DNA of 64,000 nucleotides from Vagococcus coleopterorum (GTDB lineage Bacteria > Bacillota > Bacilli > Lactobacillales > Vagococcaceae): contig NZ_CP049886.1 in assembly GCF_011303955.1 (NCBI RefSeq), forward strand, positions 1,054,001 to 1,118,000, read 5' to 3'. Shown piece after piece: positions 1 through 8,781 of this stretch. Each line of letters opens with the position of its first letter. The first letter of the stretch is position 1. A program made the translations under genes and the position numbers. The notes beneath the pieces are model-generated. The model did not search any database. It worked only from the letters and a program-made list of their open reading frames with translations, and was not told the origin of the DNA.

Positions 1-105
1 CAACATTTGACTATGTTAAACTATCTTTTGAGTGCAAAAGCATTCATATTACGATATTCCGCTGTGACATAGATCGCAAGAATGTTTGTCAAAGGAGAAA
101 GAAAT

Positions 106-453
106 ATGAATCCATTAATCGAAGCAATCACACAAGATCAATTACGTAGTGATATCCCTGACTTCCGCCCTGGTGACACTGTACGTGTTCACGCGAAAGT
201 TGTAGAGGGTACTCGTGAACGTATCCAATTGTTCGAAGGAATTGTTATCAAACGTCAAGGTGCTGGAATTAGCGAAACTTATACAGTTCGTAAAATTTCT
301 GGTGGTGTTGGTGTTGAGCGTACATTCCCAGTACATACTCCACGTGTTGCAGAAATCGAAGTTGTTCGTCATGGTAAAGTGCGTCGTGCTAAACTTTATT
401 ACATCCGCGAATTACACGGTAAAGCAGCTCGTATCAAAGAAATCCGTCGTTAA
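106..453 (+). CDS. rplS: 50S ribosomal protein L19
   Basis: Ribosomal protein L19 of the large subunit, located at the 30S-50S interface. The 115-residue length is that of the family, and the conserved stretches are visible ([17 protein letters not shown], the [10 protein letters not shown] block, the [13 protein letters not shown] loop and the basic C-terminus [10 protein letters not shown]). The ATG at 106 is chosen because an AAAGGAG ribosome site lies just upstream; an in-frame ATG at 82 would add eight residues and has no such site. In related bacteria this gene follows trmD, which would lie left of the window. The first 105 bases hold no other gene that I can support. A strong intrinsic terminator follows directly. 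Very secure. Confidence 0.98.
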   Translation: MNPLIEAITQDQLRSDIPDFRPGDTVRVHAKVVEGTRERIQLFEGIVIKRQGAGISETYTVRKISGGVGVERTFPVHTPRVAEIEVVRHGKVRRAKLYYIRELHGKAARIKEIRR

Positions 454-477
454 TCTAAAGATTAACAAGGTAGAAAG

Positions 478-504
478 CTCTTGCTTATGCAAGAGTTTTT
501 TTTT
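478..504 (+). terminator. Intrinsic terminator of rplS
   Basis: A 7-bp perfect stem (CTCTTGC / GCAAGAG) with a TTAT loop is followed by nine T residues. It ends the ribosomal transcript only about 27 bases before the next start codon, so the next gene has little room for a promoter of its own downstream of it. Confidence 0.93.
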
Positions 505-530
505 CGGATAAATATAATGGAGGATATGTT

Positions 531-2711
531 ATGAAAAATATGATAAAAATTTGTGTTGTTATGATGTTTATTAATCCATTAATGGCCTCTATCGTCATTG
601 CGGATACTATTGATGAAACAGTTGAAAAGGTAGGCGTAACTCAAAGTTTTGATAATGAATCCAGTGAATCGATGTTAGAAACAAAAGATGATAACTCAAA
701 CGAGATTGGTTTGACTAGTTTTGCGAATGATTCTGAACAGCTTGCTAGTTCAGAAAGTATTACTGAAGATTCATTAATTGAAGAAATTCCAACAGAGTCA
801 TTACCTGTTAAGGATGAACAAATTTCAGAGCAACTTGATATGGTAGAAGATTATCAAGAGATAGATTTAAGAGCCGTATTAAAAAATGGGAGTGTGTCAG
901 CCTGGTCGCTTCCATATGGCTATGAAGGGTATATAAACTTAGGATTAGCAAAAGATAATATGGTAGTTGGTTCACAACGTATTATCAAGCGTCAAGCCAC
1001 AACAAGTAATGGCATCTATTACGAAGTAAAAGAAGGGTTATGGATTCATAAAAATGCCTTCAAATCAATGGACGAAGAAATGTATCAAGATATTAATATA
1101 AAAGCCACATTAAAAAATGGCAACATGTCAGCTTTTAGTTTGCCATATAATTATTATGGTTATAGAAACTTAGGAGTAGCGAAAGATAATATGGCGGTCG
1201 GGTCACAACGTATTATCAAGCGTCAAGCCACAACAAGTAATGGCATCTATTACGAAGTAAAAGAAGGGTTATGGATTCATAAAAATGCCTTCAAATCAAT
1301 GGACGAAGAAATGTATCAAGATATTAATATAAAAGCCACATTAAAAAATGGCAACATGTCAGCTTTTAGTTTGCCATATAATTATTATGGTTATAGAAAC
1401 TTAGGAGTAGCGAAAGATAATATGGCGGTCGGGTCACAACGTATTATCAAGCGTCAAGCCACAACAAGTAATGGCATCTATTACGAAGTAAAAGAAGGGT
1501 TATGGATCCACAAAAATGCTTTCAAATCAATGGATAAAGAGAGCTATCAAACCGTTAACATCAAGACAACACTAAAAAATGGCAACATGTCAGCTTTTAG
1601 TTTGCCATATAATTATTATGGTTATAGAAACTTAGGAGTAGCGAAAGATAATATGGCGGTCGGGTCACAACGTATTATCAAGCGTCAAGCCACAACAAGT
1701 AATGGCATCTATTACGAAGTAAAAGAAGGGTTATGGATCCACAAAAATGCTTTCAAATCAATGGATAAAGAGAGCTATCAAACCGTTAACATCAAGACAA
1801 CACTAAAAAATGGCAACATGTCAGCTTTTAGTTTGCCATATAATTATTATGGTTATAGAAACTTAGGAGTAGCGAAAGATAATATGGCGGTCGGGTCGCA
1901 ACGTATTATCAAGCGTCAAGCCACAACAAGTAATGGCATCTATTACGAAGTAAAAGAAGGGTTATGGATCCACAAAAATGCCTTCAAATCAATGGATAAA
2001 GAGAGCTATAAACAAGTCAATTTCAAAGCCAAATTGAAGAATGGCAACATGTCAGCCTTTAGCTTGCCATATAATTACTATGGTTATAGATCGTTGGGTC
2101 TATCAAAGAACAATTTAAAGGTTGGCAATACATATGCAATCAAACGACAAGCAACAACAAGTAATGGTGTCTATTACGAGGCCCAAAAAGGTGTTTGGGT
2201 TCATAAGAATGCATTTGAAATGACAGAAAAAATTCTCGATTTACCAGTTATTTGGCAATTGCCAGAAATGCCATCAGGTTGTGAAGCTACAGCAGTAACA
2301 ATGCTAATCAATTACGCAACAGGAAAAAACTATAATAAGGTAATGCTAACAAAACAATTAAGTTTTAACTCGGGTAACCCAAATGTTGGATATGTAGGCA
2401 ACCCATTTTTAGATACAGGGTATGCTTTTCCACCAGCATTTCGAAGACTAGTTAATAATTATGTCGGTTCATATATTGATTTATCGAGATCATCGTTTAA
2501 CACTTTGAAAGTCTATATTAATAATGAAAAACCAGTTGTTGTTTGGCTAACGATGCATGGGTTTCCATTTCACGCAGTAACTTTAACTGGGTATGATGCA
2601 AACAATGTATTTTTTAATGATCCTTGGACAAATGAAAAGAATAAAAAAATGGCTAATAGTCAATTTTTAAATTTATGGAGAACACAAAGTTATAGGGCGC
2701 TCTCATATTAA
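531..2711 (+). CDS. Secreted GW/SH3-like repeat protein with C-terminal C39-like peptidase domain
   Basis: A 726-residue exported protein. Residues 1-25 form a signal peptide (MKNMIKICVVMMFINPLMASIVIA). An acidic Ser/Glu-rich linker runs to about residue 107. Six tandem 77-residue repeats follow to about residue 569. Each carries LKNG.MSAFSLPY, KRQATTSNG(I/V)YYE and G(L/V)W(I/V)HKNAF, which resembles GW (SH3_8) modules known to bind lipoteichoic acid. The C-terminus looks like a Peptidase_C39_2 domain: PSGCEAT with Cys584, FHAVTLTGYD with His681 and ND-PW with Asp697 as the probable catalytic set. No LPXTG motif or C-terminal membrane segment is present, so attachment is probably non-covalent. 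Likely role is a surface peptidase or cell-wall-associated enzyme; the substrate is unknown. A GGAGG site at 519-523 supports the ATG. Its promoter is not obvious, because the rplS terminator lies immediately upstream. Confidence 0.85.
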   Translation: MKNMIKICVVMMFINPLMASIVIADTIDETVEKVGVTQSFDNESSESMLETKDDNSNEIGLTSFANDSEQLASSESITEDSLIEEIPTESLPVKDEQISEQLDMVEDYQEIDLRAVLKNGSVSAWSLPYGYEGYINLGLAKDNMVVGSQRIIKRQATTSNGIYYEVKEGLWIHKNAFKSMDEEMYQDINIKATLKNGNMSAFSLPYNYYGYRNLGVAKDNMAVGSQRIIKRQATTSNGIYYEVKEGLWIHKNAFKSMDEEMYQDINIKATLKNGNMSAFSLPYNYYGYRNLGVAKDNMAVGSQRIIKRQATTSNGIYYEVKEGLWIHKNAFKSMDKESYQTVNIKTTLKNGNMSAFSLPYNYYGYRNLGVAKDNMAVGSQRIIKRQATTSNGIYYEVKEGLWIHKNAFKSMDKESYQTVNIKTTLKNGNMSAFSLPYNYYGYRNLGVAKDNMAVGSQRIIKRQATTSNGIYYEVKEGLWIHKNAFKSMDKESYKQVNFKAKLKNGNMSAFSLPYNYYGYRSLGLSKNNLKVGNTYAIKRQATTSNGVYYEAQKGVWVHKNAFEMTEKILDLPVIWQLPEMPSGCEATAVTMLINYATGKNYNKVMLTKQLSFNSGNPNVGYVGNPFLDTGYAFPPAFRRLVNNYVGSYIDLSRSSFNTLKVYINNEKPVVVWLTMHGFPFHAVTLTGYDANNVFFNDPWTNEKNKKMANSQFLNLWRTQSYRALSY
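852..2237 (+). repeat. Six in-frame 231-bp tandem repeats
   Basis: The unit is 231 bp (77 codons). The landmark TCACAACG-type sequence recurs at 972, 1203, 1434, 1665 and 1896, exactly 231 bp apart. Units 2-5 are nearly identical at the DNA level, while the first and last are diverged. Units 2 and 3 share the YQDINIKATL opening and units 4 and 5 share YQTVNIKTTL, which looks like recent pairwise duplication. These are protein-coding module repeats. Confidence 0.95.
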
Positions 2712-2725
2712 AAAAATATAAAAGT

Positions 2726-2766
2726 GTCTAAAAAGAACCTTGCTGTAGAAAGGTTCTTTTTTAGAC
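2726..2766. terminator. Strong intrinsic terminator after the repeat protein gene
   Basis: A long stem (GTCTAAAAAGAACCTT paired with AAGGTTCTTTTTTAGAC) encloses a short GCTGTAG-type loop. The 3' arm contains a T-run and the 5' arm an A-run, so it could work in both directions. Confidence 0.9.
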
Positions 2767-2875
2767 TAGTTGATAGATATATTTAAATATAAATTTAAAG
2801 CAAGCACTTTAATAGGTGATTTACTTACTTTAAGTTAGAATGTAATCAAGAAGAATTTAAGAGGAGTGTGTTACT

Positions 2876-3592
2876 ATGAAGATTGAAATTTGGTCAGATG
2901 TGGTGTGTCCGTTTTGTTATATTGGTGAACGTCGTTTGTTTGCAGCAATGGATGAATTACCATATAAAGATGAATTAGAATTATCGTTTAAAAGTTTTGA
3001 ACTAGATCCCAACGCTAGTTTTTATACAGGAAAAAGTATTGAAGAAGCATTATCAGAAAAGTATGGTGTGAGTATTGAGCAAGCACGTGGCATGAATCAG
3101 AATATTATTGAGCAGGCGAAAGAAGTTGGTTTAGACTTTAATTTTGCTGAATTAAAACCAACTAACACTTTAGCAGCACATCGTTTAATAAAGTTTGCTA
3201 AGAGCCAAGGTAAAGAACTAGCAATGTCTAATCGTTTATTTAAAGCTTATTTTGAAGAAGGAGCTTTGGTGAGTGATACTGAAACTTTAGTCAACTTAGC
3301 AACTGAAGTGGGCTTGTTAGAGGCGGATGTTCGTGATGTGTTAGCAGATGAATCAAGATTTTTATCTGAGGTTAGAGCTGATGAAACGACTGCCCATCAA
3401 TACGGAATTACTAGTGTGCCATACATTGTTGTGAATGATAAATACGCTATTAAAGGCGCCCAACCTGTCGAAACATTTAAAGGTGCTATTGAAACGGCAT
3501 GGGGTGAACTAACACCCAAAAGTCCCTTTCAAGAAGTAGCCGTTAAAGAGGGCATGATGTGTGATGAAAATGGGTGCGAGATTCCTAAATAA
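2876..3592 (+). CDS. DsbA-family (FrnE-like) thiol oxidoreductase
   Basis: A 238-residue cytoplasmic protein with no signal peptide. It opens with MKIEIWSDVVCPFCYIGERR: a thioredoxin-fold beta strand with the CPFC active-site pair at residues 11-14, typical of the FrnE/DsbA_oxidoreductase family. The cis-proline motif appears as TSVPYIVVNDKYAIKGAQ. The middle of the protein is helical, as expected for the DsbA insertion. The C-terminus carries two further cysteines (MMCDENGCEIPK), reminiscent of the extra Cys motif described in FrnE of Deinococcus. Such proteins catalyse thiol-disulfide exchange; the physiological substrate here is unknown. A GAGGAG site precedes the ATG. Confidence 0.9.
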   Translation: MKIEIWSDVVCPFCYIGERRLFAAMDELPYKDELELSFKSFELDPNASFYTGKSIEEALSEKYGVSIEQARGMNQNIIEQAKEVGLDFNFAELKPTNTLAAHRLIKFAKSQGKELAMSNRLFKAYFEEGALVSDTETLVNLATEVGLLEADVRDVLADESRFLSEVRADETTAHQYGITSVPYIVVNDKYAIKGAQPVETFKGAIETAWGELTPKSPFQEVAVKEGMMCDENGCEIPK

Positions 3593-3621
3593 AAAAGACG
3601 CTGATTAGTCAGCGTCTTTTT
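3593..3621. terminator. Bidirectional terminator between convergent genes
   Basis: The stem GACGCTGA / TCAGCGTC has a TTAG loop and is flanked by an A-run on the left and a T-run on the right. The stop codon of the minus-strand acetyltransferase gene lies in the loop, so one compact element serves both convergent genes. Confidence 0.92.
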
Positions 3622-4243
3622 GTTTAAAGTCATAATCATATAAGAAGAAGGTAGTTGGTTCTACACCGGCAAGTTGTGTAAAGTGGTGAACCATCTCAGC
3701 ACGTTTAGTCATGCCGTGGTAATCATAAAAACCATAGTTACAAGTCGTATCGGTATACAAGTAAAAGTTATCAACTTGTTGTTCTTGAAAGGTTGTCATA
3801 GCATATTGAAATAGTTTTTTACCAACGCCTTGTCCTTGACAAGTTTCATCAACAGCAAATAAAGAAAGTTCACCAGCATAGTCATGACCAGCTTCTTTTA
3901 ATAACTTTTTATCAATAACCTCAACGTAGCTAAAGACGCTAGCAACATTACGAGCTTCTTTGTTTAACATCATTGAAATCATCGTTTTAAGCTGTTTTAA
4001 GCGGTACTTAAAAGGTGTACGGTGAATAGCGTTATTTTTCAAAAAAATAACAGCTACAAGCTTGTTATTGACAATGGCAACCTGTGAATCAGTGTAGTCA
4101 GTTAAACAGCCAGCTAAAAATGATTTAGCCAATTTATTAGCTACTTTTGGGCTACAAAAATCTTCGTAACGCCAAGAGCTTTTGATAATTGATTCAATTT
4201 TAGGGAAATCTTTTTCTGTCATAGGACGTAGTTCAACGGTCAT
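3605..4243 (-). CDS. GNAT-family N-acetyltransferase
   Basis: A 212-residue protein with the acetyl-CoA-binding loop QGQGVGKKLF near residues 136-145, preceded by the beta-4 strand AGELSLFAV. The second half has the usual aromatic-rich closing strands (NYGFYDYHGM, TTFFLYDYDF). GNAT enzymes transfer an acetyl group from acetyl-CoA to an amine. Nothing in the sequence identifies the acceptor, and the neighbours (oxidoreductase and HD hydrolase, both on the + strand) do not help. An AGAGAG-type ribosome site precedes the ATG. Confidence 0.88.
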   Translation of the reverse strand: MTVELRPMTEKDFPKIESIIKSSWRYEDFCSPKVANKLAKSFLAGCLTDYTDSQVAIVNNKLVAVIFLKNNAIHRTPFKYRLKQLKTMISMMLNKEARNVASVFSYVEVIDKKLLKEAGHDYAGELSLFAVDETCQGQGVGKKLFQYAMTTFQEQQVDNFYLYTDTTCNYGFYDYHGMTKRAEMVHHFTQLAGVEPTTFFLYDYDFKQKDAD

Positions 4244-4330
4244 AATAGTCTCTCTTTTCTAAGTTTCATTAATGATAAGTAAACTATATTCTGGTTGGTA
4301 AGTCAAAAATCAATACTCTTAGTATATTCT

Positions 4331-4359
4331 TTGACATCACCTTAGGAAATAGATATGAT
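4331..4359 (+). promoter_or_regulatory. Sigma-A promoter of the HD hydrolase gene
   Basis: TTGACA at 4331-4336, a 17-bp spacer, and TATGAT at 4354-4359: a consensus -35 box and a one-mismatch -10 box, about 28 bases before the likely start codon. Confidence 0.85.
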
Positions 4360-4386
4360 AGTAAAAATACCTAGGAGGCGATGTTA

Positions 4387-5004
4387 ATGGGATTAAACGA
4401 GTTTATTTTAGGGTTGAACAATTTGGAGACAATTACGAGAGCACCAGGGTTCTTCAAATACACGGAACATACGGTGGCTGCACACTCTTATCGAGTAGCG
4501 TCAATTTCTCAAGTCTTAGGAGATATTGAAGAATTAGCCGGTGTTGAGATTGATTGGAAATCACTATATGAAAAATCATTGAACCACGATTATACGGAAC
4601 GATTTATTGGAGACATTAAAACGCCTGTAAAATATGCCAGTAAAGAATTACGGGGCATGTTACAAACAGTTGAAGAGGGGATGACTGAGAAGTTTATTGC
4701 GCAAGAGATTCCGGCTGAATTTCAAGAAATCTATCGTCGTCGTTTATTTGAAGGAAAAGATGACACCGTTGAAGGGGAAGTCCTGGCAATTGCTGATAAA
4801 GTTGATTTACTTTATGAATCATTTGAAGAGATTGTTAAAAGTAATCCAGAACCTGTTTATCAAGAAATGTTCTTTGAATCAGTGGCAACCATTAAAGAGT
4901 ACAGTCATCGACCAAGCGTAGTCTATTTCTTTGAATATATTTTCCCAGAACTTTTAGATCAAGATTTTTACGGTCGTGCAGAATTTTTAAAAAAGTTAAT
5001 ATAA
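4387..5004 (+). CDS. HD-domain hydrolase, YfbR/5'-nucleotidase-like
   Basis: A 205-residue metal-dependent phosphohydrolase of the HD superfamily (HD_3/YfbR-like). The metal-binding residues are visible as His33 in AAHSYRV, His67-Asp68 in NHDYTE, and a later Asp in ADKVDLLYE. YfbR-like enzymes dephosphorylate deoxynucleoside monophosphates; whether this one does is inferred. The AGGAGG at 4373-4378 lies 8 bases before the ATG at 4387 but only 2 before the ATG at 4381, so 4387 is chosen. It has its own promoter and terminator and is probably monocistronic. Confidence 0.85.
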   Translation: MGLNEFILGLNNLETITRAPGFFKYTEHTVAAHSYRVASISQVLGDIEELAGVEIDWKSLYEKSLNHDYTERFIGDIKTPVKYASKELRGMLQTVEEGMTEKFIAQEIPAEFQEIYRRRLFEGKDDTVEGEVLAIADKVDLLYESFEEIVKSNPEPVYQEMFFESVATIKEYSHRPSVVYFFEYIFPELLDQDFYGRAEFLKKLI

Positions 5005-5030
5005 AAAACATGCCTTAGGCATGTTTTTTT
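5003..5030. terminator. Bidirectional terminator between convergent genes
   Basis: The stem ACATGCC / GGCATGT has a TTA loop and is flanked by A and T runs. The stop codon of the minus-strand transporter gene lies in the loop. Confidence 0.9.
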
Positions 5031-5956
5031 GTTTGGATTAAATTAGCTAAAAAGTTGAGGTACTTAATAAGAACCAAAGCAACCATAACTGCTGCAATAA
5101 TTAATTCAGCATAAGCTAATGCTGACAGTAGTGTTTTTGTTAAGCCATTGAAATGGGGTGCAGAGGCTTTTAAGCCAGTAGCACAAATCACAAATGGGAA
5201 GGTTAACCCTGACCAACTTGGATAAAAATCTGTTGGTATAATCTTAGGTAATAAGTAAAGGACTAAGAAATATAGGCCTTGGGCTAAAATTAACCATAAA
5301 ACTAATAATAGCTTGTTGGGTGAATCGTGGGCAGCTAGATAACCAGTTAAGATAAGCGAACTAGGTGCACAAGTAATAGCAATTAAAGGAGTTGCACTTT
5401 TATCGAACTGTTTAAATACAAGGACGCGGTATAAAACCATTGGTAAGAAAATGATATATAAAATGAGTGATATTAGCAAACTGATTTCACCAATTAAATG
5501 ACTGAATGCTTGACCAGTAATTGGAATAATACCAATTCCAATATATAAAATAAACCAACTTGGATAAAAATTATGCCACGACCATTTACGCTTAACAAGA
5601 AAAACATAGGTAAAGTAAAGCATTAGCAAAACTTGAAGGGTCAGTGAAAGATACCAAATAATCAGAGCTAGTACGTGTAGAGATTCGAAGCGATTCAAAT
5701 AGGTTGTACCAACCATTGTTGCCATTGTAATAGTCGGTGCAACGGCCGCAAGCATCGGCTGTTTTAATTGCTCGAGTGTTTCTTTCGGTGTTAATAGAAC
5801 TTTTAGAAGTAATAATACAAGTAAAATAAATCCAAAGGTTCCGGCAAGATGTGATAAGAGCATTAAGTCGTACTGTCTAAAAAGATTCCCAATCGACAAC
5901 AATGCAAGTGCTAATCCTCCCATTGGGATGGGGAGGTTTTTAAAAAAATGATGCAT
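5015..5956 (-). CDS. TDT-family (tellurite resistance/dicarboxylate) membrane transporter
   Basis: A 313-residue polytopic membrane protein with about ten hydrophobic segments. It opens with MHHFFKNLPIPMGGLALALLSIGNLF, the PxPxGGLALA signature of the TDT transporter family (TehA, MAE1, SLAC1-related). Family members move dicarboxylates, sulfite or other anions; the substrate here cannot be read from sequence. The start at 5956 follows an AAGGAA ribosome site. A longer reading frame to 6022 has no such site. Upstream on the minus strand is a TGTTATACT extended -10 candidate at about 5990-5998. Confidence 0.82.
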   Translation of the reverse strand: MHHFFKNLPIPMGGLALALLSIGNLFRQYDLMLLSHLAGTFGFILLVLLLLKVLLTPKETLEQLKQPMLAAVAPTITMATMVGTTYLNRFESLHVLALIIWYLSLTLQVLLMLYFTYVFLVKRKWSWHNFYPSWFILYIGIGIIPITGQAFSHLIGEISLLISLILYIIFLPMVLYRVLVFKQFDKSATPLIAITCAPSSLILTGYLAAHDSPNKLLLVLWLILAQGLYFLVLYLLPKIIPTDFYPSWSGLTFPFVICATGLKASAPHFNGLTKTLLSALAYAELIIAAVMVALVLIKYLNFLANLIQTKKHA

Positions 5957-6292
5957 AAAAATTCCTTCTTTCTGTTTGATATTAAAAACAGTATAACAAA
6001 CGTATCTGAAAGACCTTCTCATAATTTTCTAATCTTTAAAAAAATAATATCAATTTAACCAATTAAAAAATAAATTATAAGTAAAAAGAACCATAATTCG
6101 TAAATGGTTAGTCTGACCATCATTTGAAAATAAGTAAAAAAAACTGAAATGAGCTAAGGTGATTAAGTAATTAAAACCTTAATATATCAGTCGTTTATAC
6201 CTAAAAAACATTCTGAAAATATTTTCATTTCAATGAAAATAACAGTTTGAAGTAGTAGAATAGAATTATCAAATTGATTAGAGGAGTGTCGT
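5957..6292. other. AT-rich divergent intergenic region with overlapping palindromes
   Basis: This 336-base stretch separates divergent genes and holds no open frame that I would call a gene. It contains two mutually exclusive short inverted repeats at 6089-6120 (AACCAT / ATGGTT / ACCAT) and overlapping palindromes at 6215-6240, listed separately. Minus-strand promoter elements for the transporter probably lie near 5990. Confidence 0.6.
6215..6240. promoter_or_regulatory. Overlapping palindromes, possible operator
   Basis: GAAAATATTTTC (6215-6226) is a perfect 12-bp palindrome. It overlaps a 9-bp inverted repeat, ATTTTCATT (6221-6229) and AATGAAAAT (6232-6240), with a 2-bp centre. The element is about 50 bases before the HAD hydrolase start. 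A binding protein is inferred, not known. Confidence 0.5.
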
Positions 6293-7036
6293 GTGTTGAA
6301 ATCCGCATTTATTTTTGATTTAGATGATACATTGTATGATCAGTGTCAGGTTTTTAAAAAAATGTACGAACGGTTTTCTGATGAGAAGAGATTGTCAGAG
6401 GAAGTTCCAACAATCAATAGTCAAACCCTCAAAGCTATATTTATAAAAAGTCGTCATTATGCAGAACAAAATTTTGAAAAGATAATTGCTGATCCGACAA
6501 AACGTTTTTACTATGATAGTTTAAGATTACGTTTGGCATTCTTAGATCACGGATTCGAGTTTACAGTGGAAGAAACAAACCGGATGGATTGTTTATATAA
6601 AGAAGAGCAAACTAAGCTATGTCCAGAACCTACAATGATTGAATTGATAGAAAAGTTACAAGCAGATGGTCATTTTGTGGGGGTTATTTCTAACGGTTAC
6701 TCAAAACAGCAACGCGATAAAATAAAACAACTTAATTTAACAAATTATTTAGATGAAGAAAAAATGCTAATTTCCCAAGATACGCAATGGGCAAAACCAG
6801 AACGGGAGTTATTTGATTATTATATTGATAGTCACGACCTTAGTCGCGAAGAAACATATTATATAGGGGATTCTTATGGTAATGATTTGATTGGCTCATG
6901 GAATGCCGATATCACACCAGTCTGGATCAATAAATATGATAAGGAATTAGAACATAGTCGCCACAACAAAGAATTTTACATGGCAACTGATTACCATGAG
7001 TTACCAGAAATAATTGCTGATATTATTACAAAATAA
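6293..7036 (+). CDS. HAD-superfamily hydrolase (YjjG-like)
   Basis: A 247-residue haloacid dehalogenase-type phosphatase. Motif I is DLDDT with nucleophile Asp9 and Asp11, motif II is VISNGYS, motif III is the Lys in WAKPERELF, and motif IV is GDSYGNDLIGSWNAD. The helical cap between motifs I and II is consistent with the subfamily I enzymes that act on nucleotides or small phosphate esters; the substrate is not predictable. The start is a GTG at 6293, six bases after GAGGAG. A TTG at 6296 is an equally placed alternative. Confidence 0.85.
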   Translation: MLKSAFIFDLDDTLYDQCQVFKKMYERFSDEKRLSEEVPTINSQTLKAIFIKSRHYAEQNFEKIIADPTKRFYYDSLRLRLAFLDHGFEFTVEETNRMDCLYKEEQTKLCPEPTMIELIEKLQADGHFVGVISNGYSKQQRDKIKQLNLTNYLDEEKMLISQDTQWAKPERELFDYYIDSHDLSREETYYIGDSYGNDLIGSWNADITPVWINKYDKELEHSRHNKEFYMATDYHELPEIIADIITK

Positions 7037-7066
7037 AAACCACTTCAAGAGAAGTGGTTTTTTTAT
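7034..7066. terminator. Bidirectional terminator between convergent genes
   Basis: The stem AAACCACTTC / GAAGTGGTTT has an AAGA loop, an A-run to the left and a T-run to the right. It serves the HAD gene and the minus-strand regulator gene. Confidence 0.9.
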
Positions 7067-8538
7067 TGATAATTTTTTCTGATATAAAGTTCGCCAATTT
7101 TTGAAAAAAGTCTGGCTAACAATTCTTCATTATCTAGCTTAGGGTAGTGCATAAAATAAGCGTCAGAATGAGTGTAATAGAGTTTATCTGAAACAATAAT
7201 ATCAGCTTTTTCTGATGCTTTAGCATGTTGCAGATAGTCATCTGAAAAAATTGTCTTCATATGGTGTTTCAGAGCGTATTCAAAAGGAATATCACTTTCG
7301 AAATCGACTAATATTTTTAACGGAACGTTTGAATGGTAGCTAAAAGTATACATTAAGTAGTCATGGAAAAAAGGAATATCTTTTAAAATATCATTTTTGA
7401 TTAATGGAAATTGATTCAAATCAATGGTTTTTGTATGAATTAATTTTTCTAAATCAAAAGCCTTATTTCTGTTAGAGGGATACATATCCTCAAGAATAAT
7501 TTCATTTTTGAAAAGTTTACGATAATCAGTTGAGAAACAGCGTTGATAAATAATGTGGAAGAGAATGCCACCTTTGAAAACATCTAAATCTTTACTGTGA
7601 ATAAAATCAATTTTATCTACCAGCTCTTCCGTAAACGCCGCAGCTTCCTTAACAAGTTGGTTATTAGGAACTACTTTCTGCATAAAGATTCTTAGTTGAG
7701 CTAGTTCAACATCAGACGGGGTGAAAACAATCGTTGTTAATTGTGTGATCATTAAAGCGACCATATCGTTATTCTTATGTTTAAAGAACTCTTTTGAAAA
7801 TAGTTCTTTATGATCGGTATATGCTTTGAGTATCTCCATAACATCCGAATCATTATATGTGAAATCTTGAATGTCATTTTGAAAAAGGACAGCTTGTTTT
7901 TGTAATGATTCAGCCCGTAGTAATTGAATTAAGCTTAGTCCATTTAAAAAATTAGGATTAATATTTTTTATATTAGTTACTGAATGCTTTGATGATGAAA
8001 AAGTTTTTGAGTGAAAAATTTTATTATGAGAATCAATTGCTAAATATGAAAAAAGTATCACATCAGGTAAACGTCCATCTAAATAGACCTGCTTATTAAC
8101 AACACGTAACTGAATATGATTTTTTTTGAAAATTTTATTGATAGTTGAAATGTGCTGTAGCAAATAACTTTCTGAAACTGACAACTCATCTAATAGGCTA
8201 GTTAAAGAAGCTCTTCTCTTTAATATAACTGTCATGAGTAATTGATAGTTTAAAGAATTTGATAAATATTCTGCAAGTAATGTAACCGCGAGAATATTTA
8301 TTGGAGTATTGTTGCAATCAGGAATGTATTTTATAGATGATCCCTTCGTGTCAAATGTTGGAAAGCTTTCTTCTTGGTCGAAGATAGAGTTTATATTTTC
8401 GACATAACGTTCAAGTGAGCTACGTGAGATATCAAGCTCATCGCATAGTTCTTTTTTGTCACTTAATTTGGTATTAATTATTTGACCAAGAACTGTTAAT
8501 TCTTTTACTTCATTCTTTTTCAAAAATAAACTAAACAT
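7063..8538 (-). CDS. Mga-like transcriptional regulator with helix-turn-helix domains
   Basis: A 491-residue protein organised like Mga/AtxA/MafR regulators. It has an N-terminal helix-turn-helix (about residues 15-60, ELCDELDISRSSLERYVENIN), a second HTH (about residues 110-150, LLDELSVSESYLLQHISTINKIF), a central helical PRD-like region, and a C-terminal EIIB-like domain (LKILVDFESDIPFEYALKHHMKTIF). Such proteins activate surface-protein genes, in some cases under PTS phosphorylation. It is transcribed divergently from an LPQTGE surface protein gene, which is the natural candidate target (inference). A GGGAGG ribosome site precedes the ATG. Confidence 0.82.
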   Translation of the reverse strand: MFSLFLKKNEVKELTVLGQIINTKLSDKKELCDELDISRSSLERYVENINSIFDQEESFPTFDTKGSSIKYIPDCNNTPINILAVTLLAEYLSNSLNYQLLMTVILKRRASLTSLLDELSVSESYLLQHISTINKIFKKNHIQLRVVNKQVYLDGRLPDVILFSYLAIDSHNKIFHSKTFSSSKHSVTNIKNINPNFLNGLSLIQLLRAESLQKQAVLFQNDIQDFTYNDSDVMEILKAYTDHKELFSKEFFKHKNNDMVALMITQLTTIVFTPSDVELAQLRIFMQKVVPNNQLVKEAAAFTEELVDKIDFIHSKDLDVFKGGILFHIIYQRCFSTDYRKLFKNEIILEDMYPSNRNKAFDLEKLIHTKTIDLNQFPLIKNDILKDIPFFHDYLMYTFSYHSNVPLKILVDFESDIPFEYALKHHMKTIFSDDYLQHAKASEKADIIVSDKLYYTHSDAYFMHYPKLDNEELLARLFSKIGELYIRKNYQ

Positions 8539-8565
8539 TTTTTTCCTCCCAAAGATAGTACAAAT

Positions 8566-8595
8566 ATTATAATCATATAATCATACAAATGTAAA
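8566..8595 (-). promoter_or_regulatory. Promoter of the Mga-like regulator gene
   Basis: Read on the minus strand: TTTACA (8595-8590), an 18-bp spacer and TATAAT (8571-8566). The spacer region contains a perfect tandem of the 8-mer ATAATCAT at 8569-8584, which could be a protein-binding site. Confidence 0.65.
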
Positions 8596-8781
8596 CGCAT
8601 ACTAACCTTATTAAGTCGGATATATGTTTAATTAAAATATATAGGGGAGGTTAAATGTACAATATTTTAAATATTGGATAAAAAACAAGCAAAAGATGTT
8701 AATGAACGATAGATGATAAGTAGTAAAATAATCTGGTGAGATTAAAATGTGGAAATCAAAAAAGGATAGGGAGTAATTAGG

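Noticed and set aside
852-2237. Regular 231-bp direct repeats that could suggest a CRISPR or satellite array
   Set aside because: The repeats are in frame, without unique spacers, and encode protein modules.
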